DNA of 64,000 nt, taken from positions 268,792 through 332,791 of the forward strand of contig NW_003314368.1 of assembly GCF_000143415.4 (NCBI RefSeq). Reading direction: 5' to 3'. Position numbers and translations under genes: made by a program. The notes under the pieces were generated by a model. The model saw only the letters and a program-made list of their open reading frames with translations, searched no databases and was not told the DNA's origin. Position 1 is the stretch's first letter, and each line of letters starts with the position of its first letter. Shown piece after piece: positions 22,808 through 34,684 of the stretch. Source of the DNA: Selaginella moellendorffii. Taxonomy: Eukaryota; Streptophyta; Lycopodiopsida; Selaginellales; Selaginellaceae.

Positions 22808-23130
22808 ATGAATTATACAACTATAGAAAAAGAAGCCTTAGGCATGATATATGTCTTAACCAAATTCCAATACTATTTACTTTCCAACAAAGTAAAAATA
22901 TTTGTCAATCATCAAGCATTGATTCATCTATTTAACAAACCCATCCTTAGCAAAAGAATAGCAAGATGGTTTTTGTTATTACAAGGATTCAATTTTGAGA
23001 TAATTCACAAACCTGGCAAATACCATGAACAAGCTCATCATCTCAATAGAATTACAACCAGGGAAAATATACAAGACCCCAACAATGACTTACCCGATTC
23101 ACATTTTTTTAAAATTACCACCCATAATAC
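22808..23130 (+). pseudogene. gypsy RNase H remnant
   Basis: Contains MNYTTIEKEALGMIYVLTKF, FVNHQALIHLF and WFLLLQGFNFEIIHKPGKYH, the typical gypsy RNase H blocks. The usual catalytic Asp of 'TDH' is Asn here (FVNHQAL), and the following Ala-Asp-x-Leu-Ser motif is AHHLNRI, so key acidic residues are gone. Confidence 0.82.
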
Positions 23131-23224
23131 ACTTCAAGAAATCTTTAGTTATTTAACAACTACAAAAGTTCCCACATCATGTACCATGAAAGATCAAAGA
23201 AAACAATTTGTTTTGAGAACATGA

Positions 23225-24300
23225 TGATACTCAGTCGTCGGAGGAAAACTCTATAAAATTGGACATGATAATATATTAAGAAAATGTGTAAGATCACAAG
23301 AAGAAATACAAGAGTTACTAGAAGAAGCCCATGCAAGTTGTTCTAGTGGGCATTTTGCAGAAGAAATTACAGCAAGAAAAATATTGCAAGCAAGCCTATG
23401 GTGGCCTACATTATGAAAAGACACTTCACAGTTTTGTCAAATTTGTGATATTTGTCAACGTATAAAATTTCCACCCAAGAAACAAACACAAAAACTAAAT
23501 TTGACTATAGCAATGGAACCTTTTCAACGATGGAGCCTAGATTTTGTAGGACCTAGAAGCTCAACCATTCAAGAAAGCGACAACAAAGAATACAGTTAAG
23601 TTTTTTTATGAAATAATTATCACAAGATATGGATTACCTTGAGAAATGGTAATGGATAGAGGAGCACATTTCCTCAATGAAAAAATCAAGATTTTATTAG
23701 ACAAATTCATCATCAAACATAAGAAATCTACACCATATTATCCACAGGGCAACAACCAAGCCGAATCCACAAACAAAACACTCAAGAATATATTGAAGAA
23801 AATAGTGCAAATCAATCTTAAAGATTGGGATAATAAAGTTTATGATGCTCTTTGGGCTTATAAAATAGCATATAAAGTTTCAACAAATTCAACTCCATTC
23901 AAATTAGCTTATGGACTTGAAGCTTTGACACCACTAGAATATACTATACCATCCTTGAGAATGGCAATTCAGCTGCAAATTAATCAAGAAGAATCAATCA
24001 AGAAAAGATTGACTATGTTAGAAAAGTTAGATGAAGAAAGATTATATGCTTTATGAACAATTGAAGCTATACAAGCAAGAAGAAAAGCTTATCACGATAG
24101 AAAACAAACTATAAAGAAAACTAATAGATTTGAAGTTGGGAATTTGTTCCATGGTATAAAGGAAGTGTTGACAAAATAGGAGGCAAATTGGTACATCAAT
24201 GGGAAGGACCATTCAAGATCACAAATATGTAAACACCCGGCATAGCCCACTTAATAACACTTGATGATGAAGAAATTCAAATAGTCAATCTCAACAAATT
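23225..24300 (+). pseudogene. gypsy integrase remnant
   Basis: The zinc-binding part (SGHFAEEITARKILQASLWW, then FCQICDICQRIK) is followed by PFQRWSLDFVGP (first Asp). A deletion then leads to MVMDRGAHFLNEKIK (second Asp) and YYPQGNNQAESTNKTLKNIL (Glu). The later part reads ARRKAYHDRKQTIKKTNRFE with stops. The block between the first and second Asp is shortened at about 23580-23640. Confidence 0.84.
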
Positions 24301-24599
24301 GAGAAAATATCAAGAACCAAGCATAGCATATATGCAAGCCATGCACACCATGCTAGAATTGACTACCAATGAAACTAATACAACTCACGTTGCACACAAA
24401 ACAGTTCCACAACAATCACAAACAACTCTACTCAAGAAAAGACTTAGTGACAATGCAAGAACACCATATGAACAAAACAATGAAACAGAGTTAGCCCTAA
24501 CCCTGACGGCTGATAGCGAGAGGAAGCGCACACTGGAAAATCAAAGGGTAAGCGTGAGTGGCAAGCAAATCTTGAGATCACAAGTGTGCTAGAGAGTGA

Positions 24600-25292
24600 T
24601 CATCAGCTAGGTGCTCTCACCCATCTCAAACGAGTGCATCAGATTCTAAGAAATGCACCAATCGAGAGCGACAAGAAGAAAGTGCAAGCGCATTCTCAAT
24701 AGAGCCGAAGAGTCGACACAATGCGAACCAAGCAAACACCCAAGATAGATACCGTCATCCTCAAAATCTCGAGTGGCAATTCGATGCGGATGCCAAGCGT
24801 TGGACTCACAATCATGGCCTCTTCGACTTTGTAGAATGAATGGTGGGATATCTCATGAATCAAGTGAGCAATGAGAGGGCTCACTTGATGGATCTCGCCA
24901 CCAGCCAGGTTGAACTTGAAGATTTGGAGTTGGCAGCAGCTCTATGCCTCCCAAATGAAGGCGAGCAAGTCTCTGCTCCATGCACATGGGCTTTAAGTCA
25001 TGACATCATGAAAGATCTTGGGAGCAACAACTCGGCGCTTAGTTTGCAATTCTCCAACATCAAGGACGAGTTCTACAAGATCTTCAAGTTCCTTGTTCTC
25101 AACCTAGAGTTCAAGAAGACTGCAACAACAGTGAGCAGATCCGTGGCTTTCATCTACAAGGATCTTCAAGCTGGGAAGAAAGTCAATTTAGCAGGATATG
25201 TGATCCCGAAGTTTCACAAGGAACTTAAGAAGGTGACAGTAGATCTCAACATGGGGAGATGTGTGAGGATACTGATACTACTATATGTCTGA
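24600..25292 (+). pseudogene. Unrecognised decayed ORF downstream of integrase
   Basis: A frame from about 24650 reads NLEWQFDADAKRWTHNHGLF, meets a single stop (TGA at 24837), then continues from the ATG at 24840 for 150 codons. The second part is Leu/Glu-rich and helical (LMDLATSQVELEDLELAAAL, then DEFYKIFKFLVLNLEFKKTA). Its base composition is less A-rich than the gypsy element. It could be an extra ORF of a Tat-type element or part of a different transposon. I do not recognise the family. Confidence 0.4.
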
Positions 25293-25734
25293 GGCATCGT
25301 CACGCATAGGAGTTAAGCCATGGTGATCTACAATCCACCACCTTTGCCTCCATAGCACACAGCCACGGAACGTTCAAAGCACCAAGCTAAAGACAACCTG
25401 ATGAACACCGAGAAGAAAAAGGTCCAGCAAAAGGCAGTAGCAACTCCACAAAGAAAGACATGGGGACAAGGCCAAAGAAACATTGGGACTTCATAGGTTG
25501 ACAGTCCAGCACAAGGTGTTGACACGACAACAACCAACGAGAACCTCCAGCTCCAAAAAAAAATGGCAGCAGAGTTTGGCACCTACACAGCCATCAATGA
25601 AGAGCTTGCAACCTCCGAGCTCACCACAGCTGGATTTGCCACCATTGCCACTGCATGAACCAGTGCCACCTCCATCTCCAACGACAACAATTTTGGTGGA
25701 CGATCACTTTCAGCTGACACAGGATATTCTTGAA

Positions 25735-28215
25735 AATCCTGAGACAATTATAATTCCACCATCCATTGTGCAAGGGCACATTGCTCTTCATGAACCACCC
25801 GTGCAGCAAGAGCAACCCGCTGAGCAACACTAGCCTCACCAACAACCTGCTGTGCCACAGCATTTCATAGAGTAGTAGCAGCCACCACCGCTGCAGCCTG
25901 TTGAGTAGCACCAACCCTCACTGCCACAGCCTGTCGAGTAGCTGTCTCCACCACAGCAGCTTGCCGAGGAGCAGCCATTTCTACTGCAGCAACTAGCAGA
26001 GCTACATCAGCCTGCTGAGGAGCAGCCACCTTTGCCATAGCAGCTAACCGAGCTACAACAGCTTGTTGAGCCACATTGCAATCTGCAGCAGCAACCGGCA
26101 CCACCACAGCCTGAGCACACACAGACATTTGCTCCAAACATTAGTGCCGATGACATGTAGCCGCCTCGTTCAACAATGCATCACTAGTTTCCTCACGAGC
26201 GCATGAGCACCGAGCACCATCACTATGACAAATATGCCACCAACAACGTTCCAATTGAAGCTTAACCCTAAACCCTAAACCGAAGCTTGCCGAGCAGCCC
26301 CATAGTAGCTTGTTGAGGAGCAGCCATTTCTACTGCAGCAACTAGCAGAGCTACATCAGCCTGCTGAGGAGCAGCCACCTTTGCCGCAGCAGCCACTCGA
26401 GCTACAGCAGCTTGCTGAGCCGCACCACAATCTGCAGTAGCAACTAGCACCACCACAGTCTAAGCACACACAGACATTTGCTCTAGACATCAGCACCGAA
26501 GACATGCAATCGCCTCGTTCAGCAATGTATCACTAGTTTCCTCACAAGCACACAAACACCAAGCGCCATCACTATGACAAATATGCTAGCAACAACTTCC
26601 AATCAAAGCAGAGGAGCAGTCGCAAGTGGAAGTGTACCGTACCATGCCTACAAACTTTTTGGAGTAGTACCATAACTCCAATATGGCAATGTACATGCGG
26701 GACGGCATGGAGAGCTTCTTTCACAATGTTTTTGCATAGCCACACGAGGGGAAGCTGGCGAGCATGGCTAAAGAACTTGATCAGGTAAAGGGAATCCTTC
26801 GCACTATGCAAGCTCATAGACTCCCAACACCAAATACTTGCTGAGAATCTTTTGAGTTAGCGCAATAGTACCAACTCGATAATGCCTGCCTCACCAAAGA
26901 AAACATGGAGCTCAAGGCCTGGCTTCAAGTGCTTGAGACTGCCATTAAGAACTACACTCGTGACAAGCTCGAGGACTACAAGGAAGAACCAAAGGCTAAC
27001 AACACAACTGCCACTACCACCACAATGGAAACTTGAGCCATAGAAGTTACTCAACTCTAGTCATCGGAGAGTAGAGAGGTATATGCACTTTGCATTGTGA
27101 TTTTCACAAAGGTATTTCCTAAGTTAGGAATTGAGATTAGGATTTCTCTTGGTCCAAATTCCTAACTTAGGAAATGCCTTTGCGAAAATGCAAAATGCAT
27201 GTACCTCTTTACTCTTTGATGACTAGAGTTGAGTAGCTCCTATGGCTCAAGCTTCCATATGGTGGTAGTGGCAGTTGTGTTGTTAGCCTTAGTTCTTCTT
27301 CGTAGTCCTCGAGCTTGTCACAAGTGTAGTTCTTAATGGCAGTCTCGAGCACTTGAAGCTGGGCCTTGAGCTTATTGTTTTCTTTGGTGAGGCGGGCATT
27401 ATTAAGTTGGTACTACTGCACTAACTCGAAAGATTTTTGGCGGGTGTTTGGTGTTGGGAGTCCATGAGCCTACATAGTGCGAAGGATTCCCTTTACCTGA
27501 TCAAGTTTTTGAGCCATGCTTGCCAACTTCTCCTCATGTGGTCGTGCAAAAACGTTGCAAAAGAAGCTCTCCATGCTGTCCCATATGTACACCGCCATAT
27601 TGGAGTCATGGTATTGCTCCAAAAAGTTTGTAAGCATGGTATGATATACTTTTGGTTGCGGCTGCTCCTCTGCTTTGATTGGAAGTTGTTGGTAGCATAT
27701 TTGTCATAGTGATGGCGCTTGGTGCTTGTGTACTTGTGAGGAAACTAGTGATGCATTGCTGAACGAGGCGACTGCATGTCATCGGTGCTGATGTCTAGAG
27801 CAAATGTCTGTGTGTGCTCAGACTGTGGTGGTGCCAGTTGCTACTGCAGATTGTGGTGCGGCTCAGCAAGCTGCTGTAGCTCGAGTGGCTGCTGTGGCAA
27901 AGGTGGCTGCTCCTCAGCAGGCTGATGTAGCTCTGCTAGTTGCTGCAGTAGAAATGGCTGCTCCTTGACAAGCTACTATGGTGGAGACGGCTGCTCGGCA
28001 GGCTATGAAAACAAAGGTTGGTGCTGCTCAATGGGCTGTAGTGGTGGAGGCTACTGCTGCTCTGCTAACTACTGTGGCATGGCAGGCTGCTACTGAGGCT
28101 GGTGTTGCTCAGTGGGCTCCTCTTGCTGTACATGTGGTTTGTGAAGAGCAATGTACCCTTGCACAATGGATGGTGAAATTGTAACCATCTCAAGATTAGT
28201 TTTCCTATGTAGTTT
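25735..28215. repeat. Long inverted repeat, arms over 1 kb, 25-bp loop
   Basis: The left arm (about 25735-27132) is the reverse complement of the right arm (27158-28215), with scattered substitutions. At the centre AAGTTAGGAATT (27121-27132) faces AATTCCTAACTT (27158-27169), leaving a 25-bp loop. The left arm is longer because about 300 bp (25970-26260) is repeated at 26300-26580. Read towards the centre, both arms share a decayed frame with Gln/Pro repeats and then a coiled-coil-like piece (KLASMAKELDQVKGILRTMQ, LQVLETAIKNYTRDKLEDY). A transcript across it would form a long hairpin. The origin could be a foldback transposon or an inverted duplication of an element ORF. Confidence 0.85.
26264..26282 (+). 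repeat. Interstitial plant telomere-type repeat
   Basis: The sequence 'aaccctaaaccctaaacc' (two and a half CCCTAAA units) lies exactly between the two copies of the ~300-bp duplication in the left arm. The right arm has no counterpart. Confidence 0.7.
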
Positions 28216-28279
28216 TCCACCATTGTGCTTGGATTTTGGCTCGGGTCCAAGAGAAAACTCATCTCTAGCCTTTTCTTGA

Positions 28280-28700
28280 GCTCTTTCTTCTTGGCCTCGA
28301 GCAAGGTTGGCTTCTTCTAGAAATCCTGTTTTGGTTGTCATAGACAAGAAAACTTGCCATTCCTCTTCTCTGCAATCTCTTGCCTTATCTGGAGAAAAAA
28401 CTCTCCTCCATGGCAATCAACCCACAGTGATCTCGAAACAATTGACGAAAGACTGGAACATCAGATTGCTTAAATGGTGCCATTGTAACTAGCCTAAACC
28501 CTAATTTCTCAAGCTGATTGGCTGCTCGATTCTCGACAAGATCTTGTGCGTGTAGTACTGGGTGAGCCAGGGGAACAAATGGTGTGAGTTTTGCTGGATT
28601 ATCATTCCATTGCACAAGCTGGGGGCTATGGCACAAGGACAATGTTGTGAAGTCGCAAAGAAGGTTTCCAAGATCCACAAGGACAACTTTAACAAGGAGG
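28280..28700 (-). pseudogene. Unrecognised ORF beyond the hairpin right arm
   Basis: Minus-strand frames read MAPFKQSDVPVFRQLFRDHC and then EEEWQVFLSMTTKTGFLEEA and KSKHNGGKLHRKTNLEM, leading into the sequence shared with the hairpin arms (PSIVQGYIALHKP). A frame change separates the two parts. It looks like the N-terminal side of the protein whose decayed C-terminal half forms the arms. Its family is unknown to me; a transposon protein is likely from context. Confidence 0.4.
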
Positions 28701-28740
28701 AGGAGCTACCATCAATTAAAGATTTGGAACACTGAATAGA

Positions 28741-30100
28741 GTTTTTTTCTTTTCTTTTTGGAGCAGTGCTTTTGTGTTCTTCCCACTACTTAAGTTGAGT
28801 AAGTATTAGAATGGCAATAGTTCTCTAGTGACTCCAATGCTAACGGCCTTTAAGATTAACGAGTGTCAACCTAATGGCAAGAGCACAATAGCTCTGTGTT
28901 CTTAAATTGAAGAATAAGCAAGGTAGGCTTTTGTTTCTCTCCTTTCTTCTCCTGGTTTTCCTATAGGCTACCTATTGAATCCAGTGTCACTACAATTTGG
29001 AGTCCAGTTTTTATTATAGCAATGTTCTTGATGAGGATATTTTTCCTTTTGTTTTGTCCAAAGTTGAGTTGAGCTTAACTTAACACAAGTAAATGCAAGT
29101 CAATGTAGTTAGTTAGAAGTCTTATAAATGAAATTTAAATGGAAAAAATGAAGGTTCTAACATACTTTAAAATATTGAAACATGTAAGTACCTGGGACAA
29201 AGGTTTCTACAAGATTGAGTTGTTAAAAAAAGAATAAGTTCACAAGAACCTATCTTATATTATTTTACTATGACTACTTTTACAATTGTCATATTTTAAT
29301 TTGACTACTTTTATAGCTATCATATTTTAATTTAACTACTTCATATTTTGACTACTTTTATAGCTATCATATTTTGATTTAACTACTTTATATTTTGATT
29401 ACTTTTCTAGCTGTTATATATTTACATACTATTCCTTCATTCAAAAGTTTTTTCTAGGGTTTTTGAGAAGATGGGAAGCAAGGAAAATAAAAAATCTATG
29501 AGTAAAAGTTATAGTGTAAAGGAATGTGAGAATGTTAACTTTGTTTCATTATTATAATTTCCATATTACACTTTTTGTCTTTATTATCCATCTGGGAATG
29601 TAAAGACCATTGTCATTATTGATGAAAATGCTCTTGTTACTTCTAACATAATAGTTTAGAGCAAGAGAAATGAAGAAATAACACAGTAGAAAGCATCAAC
29701 AAATCTACTTCATAAAAGTTTTTATGGCATTTTGTAATTATATAATACTTCATATAAAAAACTCCGCTTGCTTGATTATATCCCAATCCTCTTATATAAA
29801 TCCCCACTATCCCCACTCATATGATAGAATGCCAATATGCTAATATATCCTACCACTATAATATATTCTATATTTCCCAGTTGTGGCACAAGTGTAAGAA
29901 ACAAATATTTGCATATTGTAGATTTTCAATAGAGTGATAGAGCATATGTATGCATGAAAATCTAGAATTCTAGTAGCTCTTGTGTTTACAAGGAGGCTAT
30001 GATTATAAAGCCCTATTTCCGAGACTAATAATCTATGAATTTGACTATACTTAGTATACCACTAAAAAAACTTATAGTTATCATAAGTTTTTTTCTTTTG
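28741..30100. other. AT-rich stretch, no gene seen
   Basis: Contains short local repeats of 'gactacttttatagctatcatatttt' type at about 29270-29410 and no credible frame. Confidence 0.5.
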
Positions 30101-30106
30101 AGTTTT

Positions 30107-30165
30107 GACTTCCTAAGAAGTCATCTAGCTTAATATTATTCAAACTTAAGGAAACTGATTTGAAA
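30107..30165 (-). repeat. 5S rRNA-like sequence (degraded copy)
   Basis: The plus strand shows 'gacttcctaagaagtcatct' followed by 'attattcaaacttaagg', aligned with 767-824. The box C half is recognisable and box A is eroded. The flank has the same 'gattgaaa(c)aagggg' word as the other copies. Confidence 0.5.
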
Positions 30166-30450
30166 CAAGGGGCACTTTTATTTATGAGCCCTTTGGTTAC
30201 TTATAATCCACCATACTTCCACTATGCCCTGCTCTCTTGACACTTCATTCTTCAGGTCAAGCTCTTATGAATGGAAGCTAAAAGTTACAACTTTCTTGAG
30301 AGCTTTATTCTCTTGACACCCTACCCCTTGGGTCAAGCCTAGTTGGAGGCAAATTAGACTTACCAAATGTCTATCTCAATATGTAGTGTGATTCCTCTAG
30401 CCAACAAACAGAATCAAATTCAAAATCCCTTTAATACCAAATATAAACTC

Positions 30451-30508
30451 GACTTCCTAGGAGGTCACCCAACCCAATACTATTTAAACCTAAAGATATT
30501 TAACCCCA
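30451..30508 (-). repeat. 5S rRNA-like sequence (second better copy)
   Basis: The plus strand 'gacttcctaggaggtcaccc' followed by 'aacccaatactatttaaacc' keeps the 5S intermediate element and box C almost perfectly on the minus strand (GGGTTGGGTGACC, CCTCCTAGGAAGTC). Box A is degraded (TTAAATATCTTTAGG). It is followed by the same 'aattagaaaaaggagtgcac' flank as copy 1. Confidence 0.65.
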
Positions 30509-30656
30509 AATATCCCAAGACTCTTACTTAATTAGAAAAAGGAGTGCACTCTTCTTTATAGACCCTTTTCTTTTATATTTAAAACTATGAATTGTCTTTC
30601 AAGATGTTCCTTTTAATTTTTTACACAAAAGAAAGTCATTACTACTTATATTTGGC

Positions 30657-31320
30657 TGTAGCACACCCTATTTTTCTCCCTTTAAGACAACTGAAAAAGG
30701 GGTAATTGCTTGATGAGAAAGCCTTTAGTGGCTATTTATCCCCATTTATCCCTTAAAAATCCACGGTGACAGTATATCCAAATCTCATCCTATGATCATA
30801 TATATTACACTCACCCCCCTTTAGAGATGTTAATGTTCTCATTAACTATTGACTAACAACCCCTACTAAACTTAGAAGAACCAACACCTCCATTTCCGCA
30901 TTGAATCTATTAATCTTTCTATTGTGTAGATTAGTTATTTCATGTAAAACAACTAGTCATCCACCCATACCATAGTCCTATAGTGGATACATTCGTTTGT
31001 GGATACTCCACACAAGAAGAAGGATGTATGTATGGATGCTCAATACGTATGATTTCAAATTTAGAGGTAGGAATATACCTTTCTCAAGGGTATATTATAT
31101 TTTTAAGTAGCCACTAATTAATGAGGATCAAACCTATGCCATTTTCTTTAATACCATATGTAACGCACTCTATTTCTCTCCTCTTAAGTCAATTAGAAAA
31201 GTGATAATTTCTTGATGAGAGAGCTCTTAATGGTTATTTTATCCTCATTTATCTCTCAAGGTTCCAAGGATCCACAGTGACAGCATATTTAAATCTTATC
31301 CCATAATCATATGCACTATA
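30657..31320 (-). mobile_element. TRIM-1: complete miniature LTR retrotransposon with target duplication
   Basis: A 664-bp element on the minus strand. The 5' LTR is at 31159-31320 (162 bp) and the 3' LTR at 30657-30809 (153 bp). A Met-tRNA-type primer site (TGGTATTAAAG, 31146-31156) follows the 5' LTR, and a polypurine tract (TAAAGGGGGGTGAG) precedes the 3' LTR. A 5-bp target duplication, TTGGC, flanks both ends exactly (30652-30656 and 31321-31325). The ~340-bp interior has no ORF. The LTRs differ at many positions, so the insertion is old. Relatives are at 35320-35846 and 36709-36871. Confidence 0.92.
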
Positions 31321-31325
31321 TTGGC

Positions 31326-34230
31326 CCTCCAGCATTTTATATCAATCTCCACCTCCATCCCCAAGTTTTACTAATATTCCATTTTCACCTCCATATAACA
31401 ATCTTCTTTGTGCTAGAGGCTTTAGTGAAGTTGAACTAGAATTCCTTATATATGAAATTTTAAATCTTCTTACTAGAGAGGGATTACTTCCAACACTTCA
31501 AGACTAATGTCACATATTTTTACAATATCTTGCTTTTGATAGAGTAGGATTGCTTGAAAGCATAGAACTCTATTATATTTGATGTCTAATATACTTTTTT
31601 TTACATAAGATAAATGGCTCCATGAGTTTACAAACTTTTCTTGAACATTGTAGCAATTGCCCATAGTAGGTCTGGAAAATATGCATTCATAGATGTATAA
31701 TAGATTTAATAATGAATTACATATACATATCCACTATTGTTTCATAATGAAAAACAACATCCCTTTGGGAAACACAACATTAACTAATGTGGAATATAGG
31801 ATTTTTATGCCACCCTACAATGGAATGTAAGATCTAAGATTGTTTTACTATACTTTAGTATTGTCTCTTTTAAAAGAAAAAAAATATATAATGAAATGAT
31901 AGTAGTTCTAGGTAACATATATTGTTAAGATTATCCACTAGGAATTGATTATAATAAATAAAGTATTAGAAGTGTAGTATTCGGTTTAGGAATAACTCGA
32001 AAGAAGAAAATGTTTAGGCTCTTTTACCAGCCTTTAGATCCATACAAGTCATCTTAATTTTCTTGAGCACTTAGTAAACATATTGAAAGTTTGATTCTAA
32101 GATGCCCAATATGCCTTTTATTTTGTCTTGGATCAAGAATTCATTTATATGGGCTTGAATAGTTTTCTTGAGCACTACTGCAATTATTGCACAAACAATG
32201 TTATCATTTCATATATAATTATTTATAAAATATTGAAAGATGAGATGGCAACACACAAGTGCTATAGAGTGATGGTGGCAAGTGAGAATGACAATATGTA
32301 ATTATGATATCTGACATTGACATTATTTACAAACATCTAACATGTAACAGGTTTGTCATTTTATGTAAAGATGCATTTAACTTTCTTATGCCTCATCATC
32401 AACATATTGATTCCTTCTACACGTCCTCCTATATTGGTATTATGGAGAATATTCACTTTGCATTTATTGAGCCATGGCTTTTGTATAGTTGGGGAGACCT
32501 CTAAATCCTCCAAATTTAGAAACTTGAAGTGATTATAATATATAAAATAGAACTAAATATATCTTAAAATCTTAATAAACATAATTTACTTGGAGGCAAC
32601 TTATGAAATCCTTTGAGCTAGTGTTTGAAGAAATGATATTCTTCAATAGCAAATATCAACCTACTAGAATCACATGTTGCCTCCACTATAAAATTGCTAC
32701 TTATTGTGCAATCAATCACAAAACCATCTAGTGAGCAATAAAGCTCAAAAAAGACTTGCATCGCTGATGGAGTTTGAAATTGATACCTAGTCTGGATTAA
32801 GTTATGGTAAATGTCATGCAATATTCACATTTAATATGCATAACATACATGTTAACTTATTGCACCATCATACATGTTAAGAGAGCCTACATAAGATCTA
32901 TGTTGCATACGAGTGCATGTTAAATTGCATGTCAAGATAGCACTTATTGCAGATTTATTCATCCATAAGGTTGGGTATGATATCAATGGAACAATCATAC
33001 TAAGCAAACCATGTGCTACATGCTTGCTATTACAAAATCTGTCATGCATATTTTTGCAAAAGGTATAATAGATAATAATTTAGAAAATAGGAAAGTTTAG
33101 AAATTAGATAAAAGTATGAAATACCTACTCACCTTTTCAGGCTTCCCTTGGATGCTTATAATATCGACACCAATAGGGTCTATAATGCACTTAAAAGAGA
33201 ATAATTTGAAACAAATTTTTGTTGCATACATCATAAACTCAGTAGGATGAAGATGACATGGCCAGCTTTGAGCATAAATGCTTCTAACAAGAGGAACACA
33301 TCACAGATGTGGTCGAGTGTGAAAAAGTTCCAATCCTTGAATTTCTCATCAATATCTGAAATATTGTCTGGAAAGTTGAAAAGAATAAAGTCTGCAACTA
33401 AGAGTAATGGTCTTTATATCCTTTGACACCATATGTCCATGTTCATATTGTCTTCCATAAAAGATATTATCAATTTACTATAGGAGCTAATGAAGACACC
33501 ACAATGCCTCGGTGTGTTTTTGGGGAAACCAGACAGACTTATAGAAAAACTAAGTGAATAAAAAAGTATGGAATAATATGTTACTATCATATGATATGTT
33601 GTCAATGAGAGTTCTTCCAACTCCTCATCATGAGCATCTCATCAAGCTAGAATAAAATTACTACTAATAATTATTGCTGCAAAAACATATATTACCACCT
33701 TTATGTGTAAAAGTCACTTTTGCTTATCTCAAGGTTGATGAGATATTTTGTAAACCACTTGATCATTATTATTTACTGGTGGAACTAGATCCAAATCTTG
33801 ACTATCTGATGGTGGAACTAGAGTTTGATCCTGGCTGTCTAGTGGTGGAACACAAGCTTGATCCAAAGCTTCCTCATCCTCCTCTCCATCATCACTTGCA
33901 TCACCATCATTGCCAACATTAACAACTTCCTTGTGTTTTAGTGTAGGGGTCTCCTTCCCAAAGAGCTCCAACTCTCAAGGGCATTTTATATTCCATGCTT
34001 TTGGAACTCTTGTAAACATTGTTGGGTACATTCTTCTATCCTTTACACCCTTTGTAACATTTGGGTGGTAGCTAGGGTTAGGGTTCTTAGCAGCTAGGTT
34101 CTAGGGCTGGTGGTGGTGGGTCACTGTGGTCTTAGAAGGCTTTTAAGGTATCCCGATGGTATAGGGAAAGTTGCAAAAGCTCTAGAAATGGAGTGTTTTG
34201 CCAAGATTGATGTGATCTTGCTTGCTTTGA
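31326..34230. other. AT-rich stretch, no gene supported
   Basis: A few short minus-strand peptides (for example near 33730-33970, acidic and Asp/Gln-rich, and 33310-33400) may be fragments of one decayed transposon protein, but stops and frame changes are frequent. I see no intact gene, RNA gene or clear element ends. Confidence 0.45.
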
Positions 34231-34238
34231 TGCATGAT

Positions 34239-34684
34239 TGTCACGAATGTGACTGCAAGTATTGAAAGTTACTTATTAGCTAGTCTTTTCTGATATTCTT
34301 TCCTTATTACCACAGTAGCAGGAGGTCGATATTGCTAGTTCCCTTTTCAACCCCTCTTGTTCACATGTTAGTAAACTAGGCTTACCATCTGTATTTAGCT
34401 AGATGAATATAAGGTAGGAACTCTTATGTGTTTCTTGCTAAATATACTTGGTTTGGCTCTTAGTTCTCTTTTACTTTATTTTGCACTGGCTTAACAAGAA
34501 CCCTCACATATTGAGACTAGTCCCTCAATATCATTAGATGATAACTTACCATGTCTGCCAAACACCCTTGTTATCATGCACCTTATGTTAGTTCTATTTG
34601 GTCTTAATTGCTATTTATGGAAAGTGTCTAGATTTGCTAATTTAGCATATCTATGAAATGTAGAGATTGTCCTGAACATAATGG
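34239..34684 (+). repeat. LTR-like direct repeat A, left copy
   Basis: Starts TGTCACGAATGTGACTGCAA and ends near CCTGAACATAATG. It matches 35847-36260 throughout, for example 'cctcttgttca', 'gctagatgaatataagg/gctagatgagcataagg' and 'gtagagattgtcctgaaca'. About 440 bp against 410 bp, same direction, with 1.16 kb between. No target duplication was found. Confidence 0.7.

Larger units (their letters stand above)
16285..24590 (+). mobile_element. Second Ty3/gypsy element (Tat/Ogre-like), plus strand, degenerate
   Basis: A primer-site-like sequence at about 16297 (TTTGGCGACCACAGTGGGAT) resembles the Arg-tRNA site of Tat/Ogre elements. It is followed by a long non-coding leader, a gag with zinc knuckles (19040-20045), protease (20700-21146), reverse transcriptase and RNase H (21536-23110), and integrase (23225-24300). 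Frames are interrupted many times and a MITE sits inside the reverse transcriptase. The base composition is A-rich, unlike the genes of the window. LTR ends were not identified. The Tat/Ogre placement rests on the primer site and layout and is tentative. Confidence 0.8.

Noticed and set aside
33729-33971. Acidic minus-strand ORF rich in Asp and Gln
   Set aside because: Internally repetitive, with stops on both sides; at most a fragment of a decayed transposon protein.
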